Source of the DNA: Aldehydirespirator sp965219165
GTDB lineage: Bacteria; Actinomycetota; Acidimicrobiia; Acidimicrobiales; Aldehydirespiratoraceae
Length of the DNA stretch: 64,000 nucleotides
Direction: 5' to 3'
NCBI GenBank assembly: GCA_965219165.1
Contig: CBDCMW010000002.1
Coordinates: 3,596,001 to 3,660,000, forward strand
Positions 33,232 to 42,618 of the stretch are shown one piece after another (position 1 is the first letter of the stretch; every line of letters starts with the position of its first letter). The notes beneath the pieces are model-generated. The model saw only the letters and a list, made by a program, of their open reading frames with translations. It had not been told where the DNA came from and did not search any database. Made by a program: the position numbers and the translations under genes.

Positions 33232-34175
33232 ACCGACCGGCTCCCGCGGGCCAAAGCGGCTGCGCCGATGACACCGACCGGTTCGGGGGGCTTGAGCATG
33301 ATTCGATCAGGGAGATTGAGGGCCCGTGTCCACGGAGATGGACTCTGCAGGCGGTACAGGCCTTGTCCGAGGGCGTCCATGAGCAGCGAGCCGCCTACGT
33401 CGGCGACGCCACCGCCGATCACGATGCGGTCGACGTCGAAGGTCAGGGCAAGAATGTGGATGGCGCGGGAGAGATGCTCGACGGCACGCCGCAGGACGAG
33501 CATCGCTTTGTCGTCGCCGCGGTCGGCCGCGGTGAAGAGCGCCTCCACCGATGAGTACCGCCCCGACGCAGGCCATTGGCGGGAGAGGGCTGGCCCCGAC
33601 GCCACCGCCTCGAGACAGCCTTTCAGCCCGCATGCGCATTGCGGTCCGTCGGGATCGACGCGAAAGTGGCCGATCTCACCGGCAAAGCCGTTGTGGCCTC
33701 TGTATATGCGGCCATCGAGGATCACGCCGGCCGCGATGCCCGTGCCGATGCTGAGATACACGAGGTCACGGAGGCCGCATTTGTCACGACGGAGGATCTC
33801 GTAGGCGCCCAGGGCGGCGGCGTCGACGTCGTTGGCGATCCAGCAGGGAGCCCTGAGGGTGGCGTTGAGCCGGGGCACGATGTCGAGGGTGTCGTCACCG
33901 ATCCCGAGGTTGAACGCGTGCCGAACCGACCCGGCTGAGCTGTCCACGATTCCGGGAAGACCGATCCCGACACCGGCGAGTTGTTGCCCGTTGGATTGCA
34001 GCGCGGCGATCGTGGAGATGATGCCCGCCCCGACCTGATCCACTCCCCCGGTCAGTGTCGGCACCGTTAGGTCGGTGATGACGTCGAAATGCCGGTCGAA
34101 CGCGGCCGCGTGTGTCTTCGTCCCGCCTACGTCTACGCCGATCACAACGTCGCTGAGCTCCATCGCTTGGCTCAC
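33228..34175 (-). CDS. ROK-family sugar kinase, probably N-acetylglucosamine kinase
   Basis: 315 residues. The ATP site is DVGGTKTHAA, the catalytic Asp lies in ANDVDAAALGA, and GHFRVDPDGPQCACGLKGCLE is the ROK zinc motif. Position between the transporter and nagA/nagB suggests that it phosphorylates imported GlcNAc. GTG 34175 has AGGACC before it and overlaps the ATPase stop. ATG 34163 is an alternative start without a ribosome binding site. Confidence 0.88.
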   Translation of the reverse strand: MSQAMELSDVVIGVDVGGTKTHAAAFDRHFDVITDLTVPTLTGGVDQVGAGIISTIAALQSNGQQLAGVGIGLPGIVDSSAGSVRHAFNLGIGDDTLDIVPRLNATLRAPCWIANDVDAAALGAYEILRRDKCGLRDLVYLSIGTGIAAGVILDGRIYRGHNGFAGEIGHFRVDPDGPQCACGLKGCLEAVASGPALSRQWPASGRYSSVEALFTAADRGDDKAMLVLRRAVEHLSRAIHILALTFDVDRIVIGGGVADVGGSLLMDALGQGLYRLQSPSPWTRALNLPDRIMLKPPEPVGVIGAAALARGSRSV

Positions 34176-35353
34176 CGGTCCTGGCCCAGACGAAGAGCTC
34201 GTTCGGTCGCGGCGTCGAAGAGGTGCAGGCTCGGCGTGTTGATCGCAAGGTCGATCGTGTCGCCGACGGCTACTCGACTCCTGGGTGACAGGCGGGCGAG
34301 GCACGGGGCGCCGTCACTGGAGTCACCAACAGATGCCTCGGCGAGTTCGGGCGTGTCGATCTCCGCGCCTGCCGCCTCGATGGTCGTGTGGGCAACGAGC
34401 TCAGATCCGAGCGCTTCGACCAGCTCCACCCGCACCCGAACCGAAGGCCAGTCGGCGTTGTCACGGCTCTGCTCGACCAGCCACTCGGGGCGAATGCCCA
34501 CGATCACTTCTTGCCCGTCGCTACCGGCGAACTCGTCACCTTCCGTCCCTTGGTCTGGCAGCGGAAATGAGTGAGCGCCGAAGATGACGCGAGCGGCTGT
34601 GGCGGTTCGCTCTATTCGACCCTGATAGAGGTTCATCGAGGGCGACCCGATGAAGGCCGCGACGAACACGTTGTCAGGATGGTCATAGAGCACTTGAGGG
34701 CTGTCCACCTGCTGGAGGAGGCCATCGCGCAGGACCGCGACGCGTGAGCCCATGGTCATCGCTTCCACCTGGTCATGGGTCACGTACACGGTTGTGGTCC
34801 CGAGATTGCGTTGCAGTCTGATGATCTCGGCGCGCATCTGAACCCGGAGTCGGGCGTCGAGGTTCGACAGCGGTTCGTCCATCAAGAACGCGGCCGGCTT
34901 GCGGACGATGGCACGACCCATGGCCACTCGCTGACGCTGGCCGCCCGACAAGACGCCCGGTTTGCGGTCAAGCAGATCGGTCAGCTCCAACATCGCGGCC
35001 GTATCTTCTATTCGCCGGGCCGCCTCGTCCTTGGGGACCCTCCCTAATCGGAGGGAGTATCCGATGTTCTTTCGTACCGTCATGTGCGGATACAGAGCAT
35101 AGTTCTGGAACACCATGGCGATGTCGCGCTCGCGTGGCGTTTCGGAGTTGACGGTCCGACCGTCGATCTCGACAGCACCCTCGGTGATGTTCTCGAGACC
35201 CGCGATCATCCGCAGGAGAGTGGATTTTCCGCATCCCGATGGGCCGACAAGAACGAGGAGCTCGCCATCGGCGATGTTCAGATTCATATCGCTAACGGCA
35301 CGGAATCCGTTGGGGTAAACCTTCGAGATTCCTGCCAATCGCAGCTCGGCCAT
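34172..35353 (-). CDS. Sugar ABC transporter ATPase (MsmK/UgpC-like)
   Basis: 393 residues. Walker A is GPSGCGKST, the signature is LSGGQRQRVA, Walker B is FLMDEPLSNLDA and the H-loop is VTHDQVEA. The C-terminal regulatory domain (about 240-393) is of the MalK/UgpC kind. It powers the importer encoded by the next three genes upstream in the transcript. The start is ATG 35353. Confidence 0.93.
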   Translation of the reverse strand: MAELRLAGISKVYPNGFRAVSDMNLNIADGELLVLVGPSGCGKSTLLRMIAGLENITEGAVEIDGRTVNSETPRERDIAMVFQNYALYPHMTVRKNIGYSLRLGRVPKDEAARRIEDTAAMLELTDLLDRKPGVLSGGQRQRVAMGRAIVRKPAAFLMDEPLSNLDARLRVQMRAEIIRLQRNLGTTTVYVTHDQVEAMTMGSRVAVLRDGLLQQVDSPQVLYDHPDNVFVAAFIGSPSMNLYQGRIERTATAARVIFGAHSFPLPDQGTEGDEFAGSDGQEVIVGIRPEWLVEQSRDNADWPSVRVRVELVEALGSELVAHTTIEAAGAEIDTPELAEASVGDSSDGAPCLARLSPRSRVAVGDTIDLAINTPSLHLFDAATERALRLGQDR

Positions 35354-35396
35354 GGCTATACCCCCGACTGTTCCCGGATCACAATGACTGGCTCAA

Positions 35397-36275
35397 TCAC
35401 TTGATGGCACCTTCGGTGAGTCCCCTGAGGAACTGTCGAGAGAAAATAACATAGAGGAGAATAATCGGTACCATCGCCAGTGTCAGAGCGGCGAGCAGAG
35501 CGTTCCAATTTCTCTCGAACTGACCGAGGAAGGCCGAAGCGCCCAATGTGACCGTCTTGGTATGTTCAGCTGGTGCCAGGATCAGCGGGAACCATAGATC
35601 GTTCCAGACCGGCAGCATCGTGAAGACGGCCACCGCTGCCATGCCCGGCCTGACAAGGGGTATGACTAGTCCAAAGACCCGATATTCGTTGGCGCCGTCG
35701 ACACGGGCCGCTGACTTCAGTTCTTTGGGCACTTGCCGCATGAACTGGGACATTAAGAACACGCCTAGTGGCAGCCCCATCGCGGTGTACACCAGGATGA
35801 GCGCCCACAGCGTATTGATAAGATTGAGGCTTACCATCAGTTTGAGAATACTGACAGTACCGAGGCGGATCGGGATCATGATGCCGATAGCCAGATACAA
35901 AGCTAGCAGGGTGTTACCCTTGAAGTTGTATTCCACTAGAGCAAACGCCGCCATTGCAGAAAGAAACACTACCAGCAACACCGAAGCGACCGTCACTATG
36001 AAACTGTTACGAAAGTAGACATCGAAACTAGATCCGCTAAGAACCGTCTCGTAGCCCACCAAGTCAAAGGTTCCAGGCGACGGCAGCGAGAAAGCATCGT
36101 CAAAGATTGCTCGCCGTGACTTCACAGAATTAAGGATGATCAACAATGTCGGACCAAGTGCGAGGACGCTGTAGGACAGCAGAACGGCATGAACGCCCCA
36201 ACGCCCCCAGTGAATGCGCGGCTTCTTGTGACGGATTCCGTTCGGCGGTGCAGAAAGCCTAGCTGCGCTGCTCAT
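35397..36275 (-). CDS. Sugar ABC transporter permease (MalG type)
   Basis: 292 residues, six predicted helices. The ATPase-contact EAA loop reads ELKSAARVDGANEYRVFGLV. The C-terminus RQFLRGLTEGAIK is typical of the family. ATG 36275 overlaps the stop of the other permease (ATGA). GC is visibly lower than in the nag genes, as in the whole transporter segment. Confidence 0.93.
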   Translation of the reverse strand: MSSAARLSAPPNGIRHKKPRIHWGRWGVHAVLLSYSVLALGPTLLIILNSVKSRRAIFDDAFSLPSPGTFDLVGYETVLSGSSFDVYFRNSFIVTVASVLLVVFLSAMAAFALVEYNFKGNTLLALYLAIGIMIPIRLGTVSILKLMVSLNLINTLWALILVYTAMGLPLGVFLMSQFMRQVPKELKSAARVDGANEYRVFGLVIPLVRPGMAAVAVFTMLPVWNDLWFPLILAPAEHTKTVTLGASAFLGQFERNWNALLAALTLAMVPIILLYVIFSRQFLRGLTEGAIK

Positions 36276-37255
36276 AGTTCGTATGTAGTGACGCGCCGCT
36301 GCCAACCGAACATGTAGAGCAATACGCCGGCCAAGATGATGAGAAACATGACGGAAGCAACAGTAGCGCCCAAGGCCGGGCTGCCCGTAGTTCCAGAAGC
36401 ACCAAAGAAGGTCCTGTAGAAGAAGGTGCCCAGGATATCCGAAGCGAAGTCAGGGCCGGCGACTATGCCCTTGACCTGATATATCAAATCGAACGCATTG
36501 AAATTGCCGATGTACGTCAAAATAGAAATAATCCCCAACATGGGCAGTATCAACGGAAACGTGATGTCCCGAAAAACCTGCCAAGATCCTGCTCCATCAA
36601 CTCGGGATGCTTCAATAAGATCTTTCGGGATAGCGATGAGTACTGCGTAGAAGAAGATCATGGGGATTCCCACCCATTGCCATACAGATATCAGAGACAG
36701 TGTCGGAAGCACTGTGTGGGATTCGCCTAGCAACGGCGTGTCTATGCCCACGGACTCGGTGACTCCCCATATCGGACTCAGAATAAGCCTCCAGATGAAG
36801 CCGACGATGACCACCGACAACGTCGTAGGCAAGAAGACCATTGTCCGGTAGATATTGAGGCCCCGGACACTCTGGGCCGTCAGCAGCACAGCGAGCAATA
36901 GACCAATCGGGTTCTGCAGCAACATGTGGAACGCAAAGAACTGGAAATTGTGACCCAGCGCGTCCCAGAATCGGTCTGAGAAAGTCGGATTCGTGAACAG
37001 GGTAGCGTAGTTATCCAACCCGGCGTAATTTCCATCGTCGTCGAAGAAGCTCCGCCGCAGCGAATCCAGCAGCGGATAGACCATGAACACCGAATAGATG
37101 ATTGTCGCCGGCGTGAGGAATACCAGTATCGGTACCCACCTGCGCCAACGGCGAGCGGCAGACTCCGAGCGGGGGACCTGCCGATCAGCAGATCCCCCGC
37201 CTGGAGGGAGTCCCTCGGTGACAACCGCTTCAGCTGCGATCAACGAGTTCTCCAT
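36272..37255 (-). CDS. Sugar ABC transporter permease (MalF type)
   Basis: 327 residues from ATG 37255 (TTG 37264 is possible). Six helices follow a polar N-terminus of about 45 residues. The EAA loop reads DLIEASRVDGAGSWQVFRDI. It pairs with the MalG-type permease. Codon use is more AT-rich than in the surrounding genes. Confidence 0.92.
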   Translation of the reverse strand: MENSLIAAEAVVTEGLPPGGGSADRQVPRSESAARRWRRWVPILVFLTPATIIYSVFMVYPLLDSLRRSFFDDDGNYAGLDNYATLFTNPTFSDRFWDALGHNFQFFAFHMLLQNPIGLLLAVLLTAQSVRGLNIYRTMVFLPTTLSVVIVGFIWRLILSPIWGVTESVGIDTPLLGESHTVLPTLSLISVWQWVGIPMIFFYAVLIAIPKDLIEASRVDGAGSWQVFRDITFPLILPMLGIISILTYIGNFNAFDLIYQVKGIVAGPDFASDILGTFFYRTFFGASGTTGSPALGATVASVMFLIILAGVLLYMFGWQRRVTTYEL

Positions 37256-37291
37256 GTGCTGCAAGCCGTGTCATCGGCCGGCAGCTTATCT

Positions 37292-38662
37292 TCAGCCTCC
37301 CGGTGTGTACCAGGAGTCCAGGCCGTCCTGGAGCCTCTGGACTCCGTCCTCGGGAGTCATGTTCCCAAGGATGATTGCATTGCTTACTTCCCTCAGCTCT
37401 ATGGGGAATTCGGGATCACCCGAATCCAGGGCCTCGTAGCCGGTGCGATTGGCTGATTCGCAGTCCTCACGCCAGGACACGAACTCCTGCGCGACCGGAT
37501 GGCCATACTGGACCGGGGTGTCCTGCAGGCTGAAGAAGCCCGACAGAGCACCGGCGTAGATACTGGCGAACGCAGGCGCCGCCACCCACGACAAGAACGT
37601 GCGAGCAGCTTCGGCGTTGGGTGATGCAGGATTCAGGCCAATCGCCAGGTCGATGTGGTCGACGATGTAGCACGTGTCCTGACTGTCCGGACGCGGTGTC
37701 CGGAAGGCGCTGAACTCAAAGTCGGCATTCTCATCGAACCCGGAGATCTCCCAAGATCCACCGGGGTAGATCGCGGCCTGACCGGTCTCGAACAGGATCT
37801 TGCCGTCGGGGTAGGGGATGCCGGAGGCTCCGGGGTGCATATAGGGGCCCAAGCGAGCCATGGTGGCGAAGGTGTCGAGGTACTCCTGATCGGTGACCTT
37901 GTCTTCTCCATTGATCAGAGCCAAACGTCCTTCTTCACCCTTCCAATAGTTCGCACCGATGTTCTGGAACAGGATGTGCTCGGCCTCCCACTCAGAAAGG
38001 CCTATTCCGATAGGCGTATAGGTGCCGTCGTCGAGGATCGTCTGCAACAGCGCGAAGAACTCCCCCTCGGTCTCGGGCACGCTCAGTCCGAGCTCGTTGA
38101 AGGCATCCACGTTGTAGTAGAACCCTTGAATGATCGATGCAATAGGCACACAGTACGGTGTCGACCCGTCGGCGGAGAGCCAAGCGTTTTGGGCAGAGGG
38201 ACCGAAGCTGTCGATCCCATCGAGATCGCTCAACGGCGCCAGATGACCATCTTCAAAGAGCTCCCGCGAACGATCGAAGGGGAAGCAGGTGATCAGATCG
38301 CCTGCTATACCGCCCTCTAGACGAGTCCGCAACGCAGGCGGGTACTCCAGCGGCGTCGTGGGTGCGAACACCACGTTGATATGTGGATATTCGGCCTCGA
38401 ACGCTGGGATGATCTGGTCATCCCAAATCGCCTGATCATCTGAACGCCAGCTCTCAATCGAAATCGTCACCTCTTCCGGTGCCGGCTCTGGAGCCTCAGT
38501 GGGCTCGGGTGCGGCCGGCTCGGGCTCGGGCTCAGCCGGCGCGGCCTCGGCCGGCTCGGGCTCAGCCGGCGCGGGCTGTGCGCCGTCGTCGTCATCCCCG
38601 CAACTCGCAGCTATTAGCCCGAACGCGAGCAGCGCGGCAAAGAGTCTCATTGACTTTGCCAT
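37292..38662 (-). CDS. Sugar ABC transporter substrate-binding lipoprotein
   Basis: 456 residues. The signal peptide ends in lipobox IAASC. A Pro/Ala/Glu repeat linker (about 28-65) spaces it from the wall. The binding domain is of the family 1 solute-binding kind (FEAEYPHINVVF, YPDGKILFETGQAAIYPGGSWEI). With the downstream kinase, NagA and NagB, the likely ligand is GlcNAc or a short chitin or peptidoglycan fragment. The start ATG 38662 has AGGAGG upstream; a longer in-frame reading from TTG 38779 was rejected. Confidence 0.92.
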   Translation of the reverse strand: MAKSMRLFAALLAFGLIAASCGDDDDGAQPAPAEPEPAEAAPAEPEPEPAAPEPTEAPEPAPEEVTISIESWRSDDQAIWDDQIIPAFEAEYPHINVVFAPTTPLEYPPALRTRLEGGIAGDLITCFPFDRSRELFEDGHLAPLSDLDGIDSFGPSAQNAWLSADGSTPYCVPIASIIQGFYYNVDAFNELGLSVPETEGEFFALLQTILDDGTYTPIGIGLSEWEAEHILFQNIGANYWKGEEGRLALINGEDKVTDQEYLDTFATMARLGPYMHPGASGIPYPDGKILFETGQAAIYPGGSWEISGFDENADFEFSAFRTPRPDSQDTCYIVDHIDLAIGLNPASPNAEAARTFLSWVAAPAFASIYAGALSGFFSLQDTPVQYGHPVAQEFVSWREDCESANRTGYEALDSGDPEFPIELREVSNAIILGNMTPEDGVQRLQDGLDSWYTPGG

Positions 38663-38712
38663 TGTCCTTAACCTCCTGGGTCCCTCCCTTGATGGGAGCG
38701 TGTGTGTTGGTG

Positions 38713-38751
38713 GCGAAGCGACGGTGCGGCATCTGCCGTTGTTCGCTTCGC
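38713..38751 (-). terminator. Hairpin between the regulator and the importer genes
   Basis: GCGAAGCG (38713-38720) pairs with CGCTTCGC (38744-38751), with an inner CGGCA/TGCCG pairing. It lies 20 bp after the ROK regulator stop and 50 bp before the binding-protein start. It may limit read-through or stabilise the importer mRNA end. No T run follows. Confidence 0.5.
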
Positions 38752-38771
38752 TTGCTGTCGCGGGGCACCCA

Positions 38772-39869
38772 TCAGGCAACCCCCAGCTCTTGGCTCAGCA
38801 GGAGAACGCTCACGCCGAGAAGGACCGTGTCGGCACCGAGATTCGACGGCCGCAGATTGACTGCGCGGCCGAGGCCGGGCAGAGTGCGCGCTCGCAGTGA
38901 CGCCAGGGCGGCACGGCACAGCTCCTCTGGGAGGGGCAGCCCGTACCCGGAGACCACGATGTCGTGGACGTCGAGCACGCTCACCGCTCCGGCCAGGGCG
39001 AGGCCCAGCCGCCGCCCGGCCGCCGCCACCACCTGGTGCGGGTCCTCGCCGGCCGCGATAGCGGCGCTCAGCCGCGGAGCCGAGACGAAGGTCTCCAGAC
39101 AGCCCCGGTTGCCGCACGGGCATCGGGGGCCGCCGTCCTCCACGGCTATGTGGCCGATCTCGCCGGCGGCGAAGCTCTCGCCGAAGTACTGCTGGCCGTT
39201 GAGGACTATCCCGGAGCCCACGCCGGTGCCGATCTTGATGACCATCAGGTTGTGGCTGATCGATCCGTGGGAGTATTCGGCCAGCGCAGCCGCGTTGGCG
39301 TCGTTGGAGATCCCCACCGCGAGACCGAACCGGTCATGAAGCCGCCGAGCCATGTCGAGGCCGAGCCAGCGGAAGTTGCTGGCCTCGACCACGGTGCCGT
39401 CGGGCGTCACCACGCCCGGCGTTCCGACACCGATGCCGAGCAGCTGTGCGGGCGCTGCCGAGATCGCCTCGGCGATGGCCTCTTCGGTCATTGCGACCGC
39501 TCTCTCGCCGGTGACGCCGTGGAACGGGTGCTCGATCCGATGGATGATCTCGCCGGCCAGGTCGATCACGGCGGCCCGCAGCACCGAGCTGTCGCTCAAG
39601 TCGACGCAGATGATGTTCCGTGAGCAAGCGTTCAACCCCACCAGCTGGGAGGGCTTGCCAACCTTGGCCGGCCCTCGTCCGAGCTCCTCGGCGAGGTCCT
39701 CGTCGAGGAGGTCGGCCACCAGGGCTGAGACGGTCGCCGGAGCGAGGCCGGTCATCCGGGCCAAGTCGGCGCGGCTGCGACCGTTCGAGCGCAACAGCGC
39801 CTGCAGCACCAACCGGCGGTTGGTGCTCCGAGTGTCTTGATGTCCCGCTTTGGCCTCTACCCGCAACAC
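38772..39869 (-). CDS. ROK-family transcriptional regulator
   Basis: 365 residues. A winged helix-turn-helix (about 10-75; RADLARMTGLAPATVSALVADL) is joined to a ROK sugar-binding domain. The domain has the zinc motif GHIAVEDGGPRCPCGNRGCLE. It probably represses the downstream importer and nag genes until an amino sugar binds. GTG 39869 has AGGAGGG at ideal spacing. The open frame reaches TTG 39920, but that start would lie inside the operator. Confidence 0.9.
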   Translation of the reverse strand: MLRVEAKAGHQDTRSTNRRLVLQALLRSNGRSRADLARMTGLAPATVSALVADLLDEDLAEELGRGPAKVGKPSQLVGLNACSRNIICVDLSDSSVLRAAVIDLAGEIIHRIEHPFHGVTGERAVAMTEEAIAEAISAAPAQLLGIGVGTPGVVTPDGTVVEASNFRWLGLDMARRLHDRFGLAVGISNDANAAALAEYSHGSISHNLMVIKIGTGVGSGIVLNGQQYFGESFAAGEIGHIAVEDGGPRCPCGNRGCLETFVSAPRLSAAIAAGEDPHQVVAAAGRRLGLALAGAVSVLDVHDIVVSGYGLPLPEELCRAALASLRARTLPGLGRAVNLRPSNLGADTVLLGVSVLLLSQELGVA

Positions 39870-39908
39870 AACCGAATCCCTCCTGTCAGCGCACGTCCGC
39901 AACAAATG

Positions 39909-39939
39909 TTTGTTTAGCAAACAAAAATATGCCGGTCAA
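39909..39939 (-). promoter_or_regulatory. Operator and promoter of the ROK regulator
   Basis: TTTGTTT-AGC-AAACAAA (39909-39925) is a perfect 7-bp inverted repeat of the AT-rich NagC/XylR kind. On the minus strand TTGACC (39939-39934) lies 17 bp before TAAACA (39916-39911), so the operator covers the -10 region. Binding of the ROK protein here would repress its own gene and, by read-through, the importer. Confidence 0.65.
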
Positions 39940-39997
39940 GCGCTTCCTGGCCTGCCCGTGAGGCAGCCCCCGCCCGAGAGCGGTGATTGCATGGGGG

Positions 39998-40144
39998 ATG
40001 GCGAACGATGAGACTCATCACGAGGTTGTGCCCGGATTCGGCAACTGGATGTCCACCGACGGGCACCGCTTCGGAGCCATCGGCCTGCGCTGGAACCAGG
40101 CCGTCGAAGATGTCGAGCCCGACGTGCGGGTGATCGCTATCTAG
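39998..40144 (+). CDS. Short open frame, possible gene remnant
   Basis: 48 codons from ATG 39998 to TAG 40144, with coding-like third positions in GFGNWMSTDGHRFGAIGLRW. It is too short to assign. It may be a fragment left by deletion. No ribosome binding site is evident. Confidence 0.3.
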   Translation: MANDETHHEVVPGFGNWMSTDGHRFGAIGLRWNQAVEDVEPDVRVIAI

Positions 40145-40163
40145 GGCTGCGCGGACTTCTCCG

Positions 40164-40215
40164 GATTCTCAGGGCGGATTTTCCCTCTATGCGACGGGTT
40201 TCTCTACTGAGAATC
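40164..40215 (-). terminator. Inverted repeat after the epoxide hydrolase gene
   Basis: GATTCTCAG (40164-40172) and CTGAGAATC (40207-40215) are perfect 9-bp arms with a 34-base loop, nine bases beyond the stop at 40224. A role as transcription end is plausible but the loop is long. Confidence 0.35.
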
Positions 40216-40223
40216 GCACGCTG

Positions 40224-41363
40224 TCACTCCAGGAACTTGAAGGCGGCCCGCATTTCGGCCACGAACAGCTCGGGCTGCTCGAAGGCGGCGAAGTGCCCTC
40301 CCCGCTCGGGCTCGTTCCAGTACCGGATGTCGGTGTAGCGCTTCTCAGCCCAGCGGCGGCTGGCCCGGAAGACCTCGTTGGGGAAGATGCTGCACCCGGT
40401 GGGGATGTCCACTTCCCCGCCCGCGAAGCTGGCGAAGCTCTCCCAGTAGAGCCGGGCCGACGACGCCCCGGTGGCCGTGAACCAGTACAGCGACACGTTG
40501 TCGAGCAGTTGGTCGCGGCTGTAGTAGTCCTCGGGGTGGGCGCTGCGGTCGGTCCACGACCAGAACTTCTCGAGGATCCAGCCCGCCAGCCCCGCCGGCG
40601 AGTCCACCAGGCTGTAGCCGATGGTCTGGGGACGGCTCGACTGCTGCTTGGAGTATCCGGAGTCCCACTTGTCGTAGTAGCCCATCGACTCCAGCGCGGC
40701 CTGCTCCTTGGCCGTCAGGTCCGCCATCGACTCCTTGGTCGGTCCGGCCACCGGCATGTTGGTGTGGATGGCCCGGCATCTCCCGAGGTTCTGCATCCCG
40801 ATGTTGGTGGTCACCGCCGAGCCCCAGTCACCGCCCTGGGCCATGTAGCTGTTGTAGCCGAGCCGGCCCATCAGCTCGTCCCACATCGTGGCGATGCGCT
40901 CCACCCCGGTGCCCGGCGACGACGGCTTGGCGCTGAACCCGTAGCCGGGAAGGGACGGCAGCACCAGATGGAAGGCGTCGCCCTCGCCTCCGCCGTGAGC
41001 GGTCGGATCGACGAGCGGGTCGATCACCCCGGTGAACTCCAGCACGGAGCCGGGCCAGCCGTGGGTGACGATCATCGGCAAGGCATCGTCATGGGCCGAG
41101 CGGATGTGCTGGAAGTGGATGTCGAGCCCGTCGATGGCGGTGATGAAGTTCGGCCGGGAGTTGATGGCCGCCTCGCAGCGTCGCCAGTCGTATTCGCCGG
41201 CCCAGTACTCGCACACCTCCTGCAGGTAGGCGAGGGGGATCCCCTGCGACCAGTCGTCGACTACCTCGGCCTCGGGCCAGCGGGTGCGGTCCAGCCGGTC
41301 GCGCAGGTCGGCGATCTCAGCGTCGTCGACCGCGACGGTGAAGGGGCGGATCTCTTCGCTCAT
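40224..41363 (-). CDS. Epoxide hydrolase (alpha/beta fold)
   Basis: 379 residues. The N-terminal epoxide hydrolase domain opens with RPFTVAVDDAEIADLRDRL and contains WSQGIPLAYLQEV. The oxyanion HGWPGS and nucleophile elbow GGDWGS (Asp) follow, and the catalytic His is in GGHFAAFEQP. It opens epoxides to diols; the natural substrate is unknown. The start is ATG 41363. Confidence 0.93.
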   Translation of the reverse strand: MSEEIRPFTVAVDDAEIADLRDRLDRTRWPEAEVVDDWSQGIPLAYLQEVCEYWAGEYDWRRCEAAINSRPNFITAIDGLDIHFQHIRSAHDDALPMIVTHGWPGSVLEFTGVIDPLVDPTAHGGGEGDAFHLVLPSLPGYGFSAKPSSPGTGVERIATMWDELMGRLGYNSYMAQGGDWGSAVTTNIGMQNLGRCRAIHTNMPVAGPTKESMADLTAKEQAALESMGYYDKWDSGYSKQQSSRPQTIGYSLVDSPAGLAGWILEKFWSWTDRSAHPEDYYSRDQLLDNVSLYWFTATGASSARLYWESFASFAGGEVDIPTGCSIFPNEVFRASRRWAEKRYTDIRYWNEPERGGHFAAFEQPELFVAEMRAAFKFLE

Positions 41364-41431
41364 GTACGCATCGTAGGCAGCGCCCAGCGCCCCAGCGCCG
41401 GCGGTGTGGTCCGGAACGTAGGCTCAGCCGA

Positions 41432-42502
41432 GTGGAGTTGCCCGTCATGCCGCCGGTCAAGCCGATGCTGGCCCGGGCCACTGACGGGATCCCCGAAGGC
41501 GATCTCGCCTTCGAGCCGAAGTGGGACGGCTTCCGCTGCATCGTGTTCCGCGACGGCGGCGAGGTGGAGTTGGGCAGCCGCAACGAGCGGCCCCTGACCC
41601 GCTACTTCCCCGAACTCGTCGAGCCGCTGCGGGCTGCGCTGCCGGCCCGGGCGGTGGTCGACGGCGAGATCATCGTGCGCACGGACGACCGCTTGGGATT
41701 CGACGCCCTTCAGCAGAGGATCCACCCGGCCGAGAGCCGGATCAATCGCCTGGCCGCTGAGACTCCCGCCGAGATGATCATTTTCGACGTGCTCGCGGTG
41801 GCTGACACCGACCTGATGGCCGCGCCGTTCCGCGACCGGCGGGGGGTGCTGGAGGCGATGGCGGGCGCGTTCGAGGCCCCGGTCCACGTGGCCCCCTCGA
41901 CTCTGGACCGCGATCTGGCCCGGGATTGGTACGAGCGGTTCGAGGGCGCGGGACTCGACGGTCTGATCGCCAAACCCCGGGGCGGCATCTACGAGCCCAA
42001 CAAGCGGTCCCAGTTCAAGGTCAAGCACACCCGCACCGTTGATGTGGCCGTCGCCGGCTACCGGATGCACACCGACGGTGAGGGCGTGGGATCGCTGGTC
42101 GTCGGCCTGCACGACGGCGACGGCCGTCTGCACCACTGCGGGGTGGCGGCCAGCTTCACCGCGGCCCGTCGGCGCGAGCTGCTCGAAGAACTCGCCCCCT
42201 ATGTCCTCGCCGACCCGAGCAAGCACCCCTGGGCGGAGTGGATGGACCCCGCCGCCCACCTCGCAGGCACGGTGATGCCCGGCACCCCCAACCGCTGGTC
42301 GGGCCAGCGAGAGCAGCAGCCCTGGGTGCCCCTGCGCATCGCGCTCGTGGCCGAGGTCAAGTACGAGGCGATGCTGAACGGTCGCTTCCGGGGCACCACC
42401 CGACTAGTTCGCTGGCGGCACGACCGGATTCCGGCCTCCTGCGGCTACGACCAGGTAGAGATTCCCGCCCCTGTAGGCCTGAGCGCGGTCCTCTCGGCCT
42501 GA
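41432..42502 (+). CDS. ligC: ATP-dependent DNA ligase
   Basis: 356 residues. The lysine that is adenylated is in EPKWDG near residue 29-34. DGEIIVR, the FDVLA segment, GLIAKP and QFKVKHTRTVDVAVAGY supply the other nucleotidyltransferase motifs. An OB domain completes it. Length and lack of a DNA-binding N-domain fit the small actinobacterial LigC type used in repair. GTG 41432 starts it; ATG 41447 is an alternative. Confidence 0.88.
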   Translation: MELPVMPPVKPMLARATDGIPEGDLAFEPKWDGFRCIVFRDGGEVELGSRNERPLTRYFPELVEPLRAALPARAVVDGEIIVRTDDRLGFDALQQRIHPAESRINRLAAETPAEMIIFDVLAVADTDLMAAPFRDRRGVLEAMAGAFEAPVHVAPSTLDRDLARDWYERFEGAGLDGLIAKPRGGIYEPNKRSQFKVKHTRTVDVAVAGYRMHTDGEGVGSLVVGLHDGDGRLHHCGVAASFTAARRRELLEELAPYVLADPSKHPWAEWMDPAAHLAGTVMPGTPNRWSGQREQQPWVPLRIALVAEVKYEAMLNGRFRGTTRLVRWRHDRIPASCGYDQVEIPAPVGLSAVLSA

Positions 42503-42618
42503 CGCAGCGAAGGCCCGCGGGCCGGTCGGCGGATCTACACGCGACTTGTATTGCTGTCCCGGCGGAGTCGATGGACTTCTGGCGCGGTCGCCAAACGGAC
42601 GCTTGAGGGCCCGGGATC

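Noticed and set aside
38772..39920. ROK regulator starting at TTG 39920
   Set aside because: That start lies inside the palindromic operator and lacks a ribosome binding site; GTG 39869 has AGGAGGG at correct spacing.
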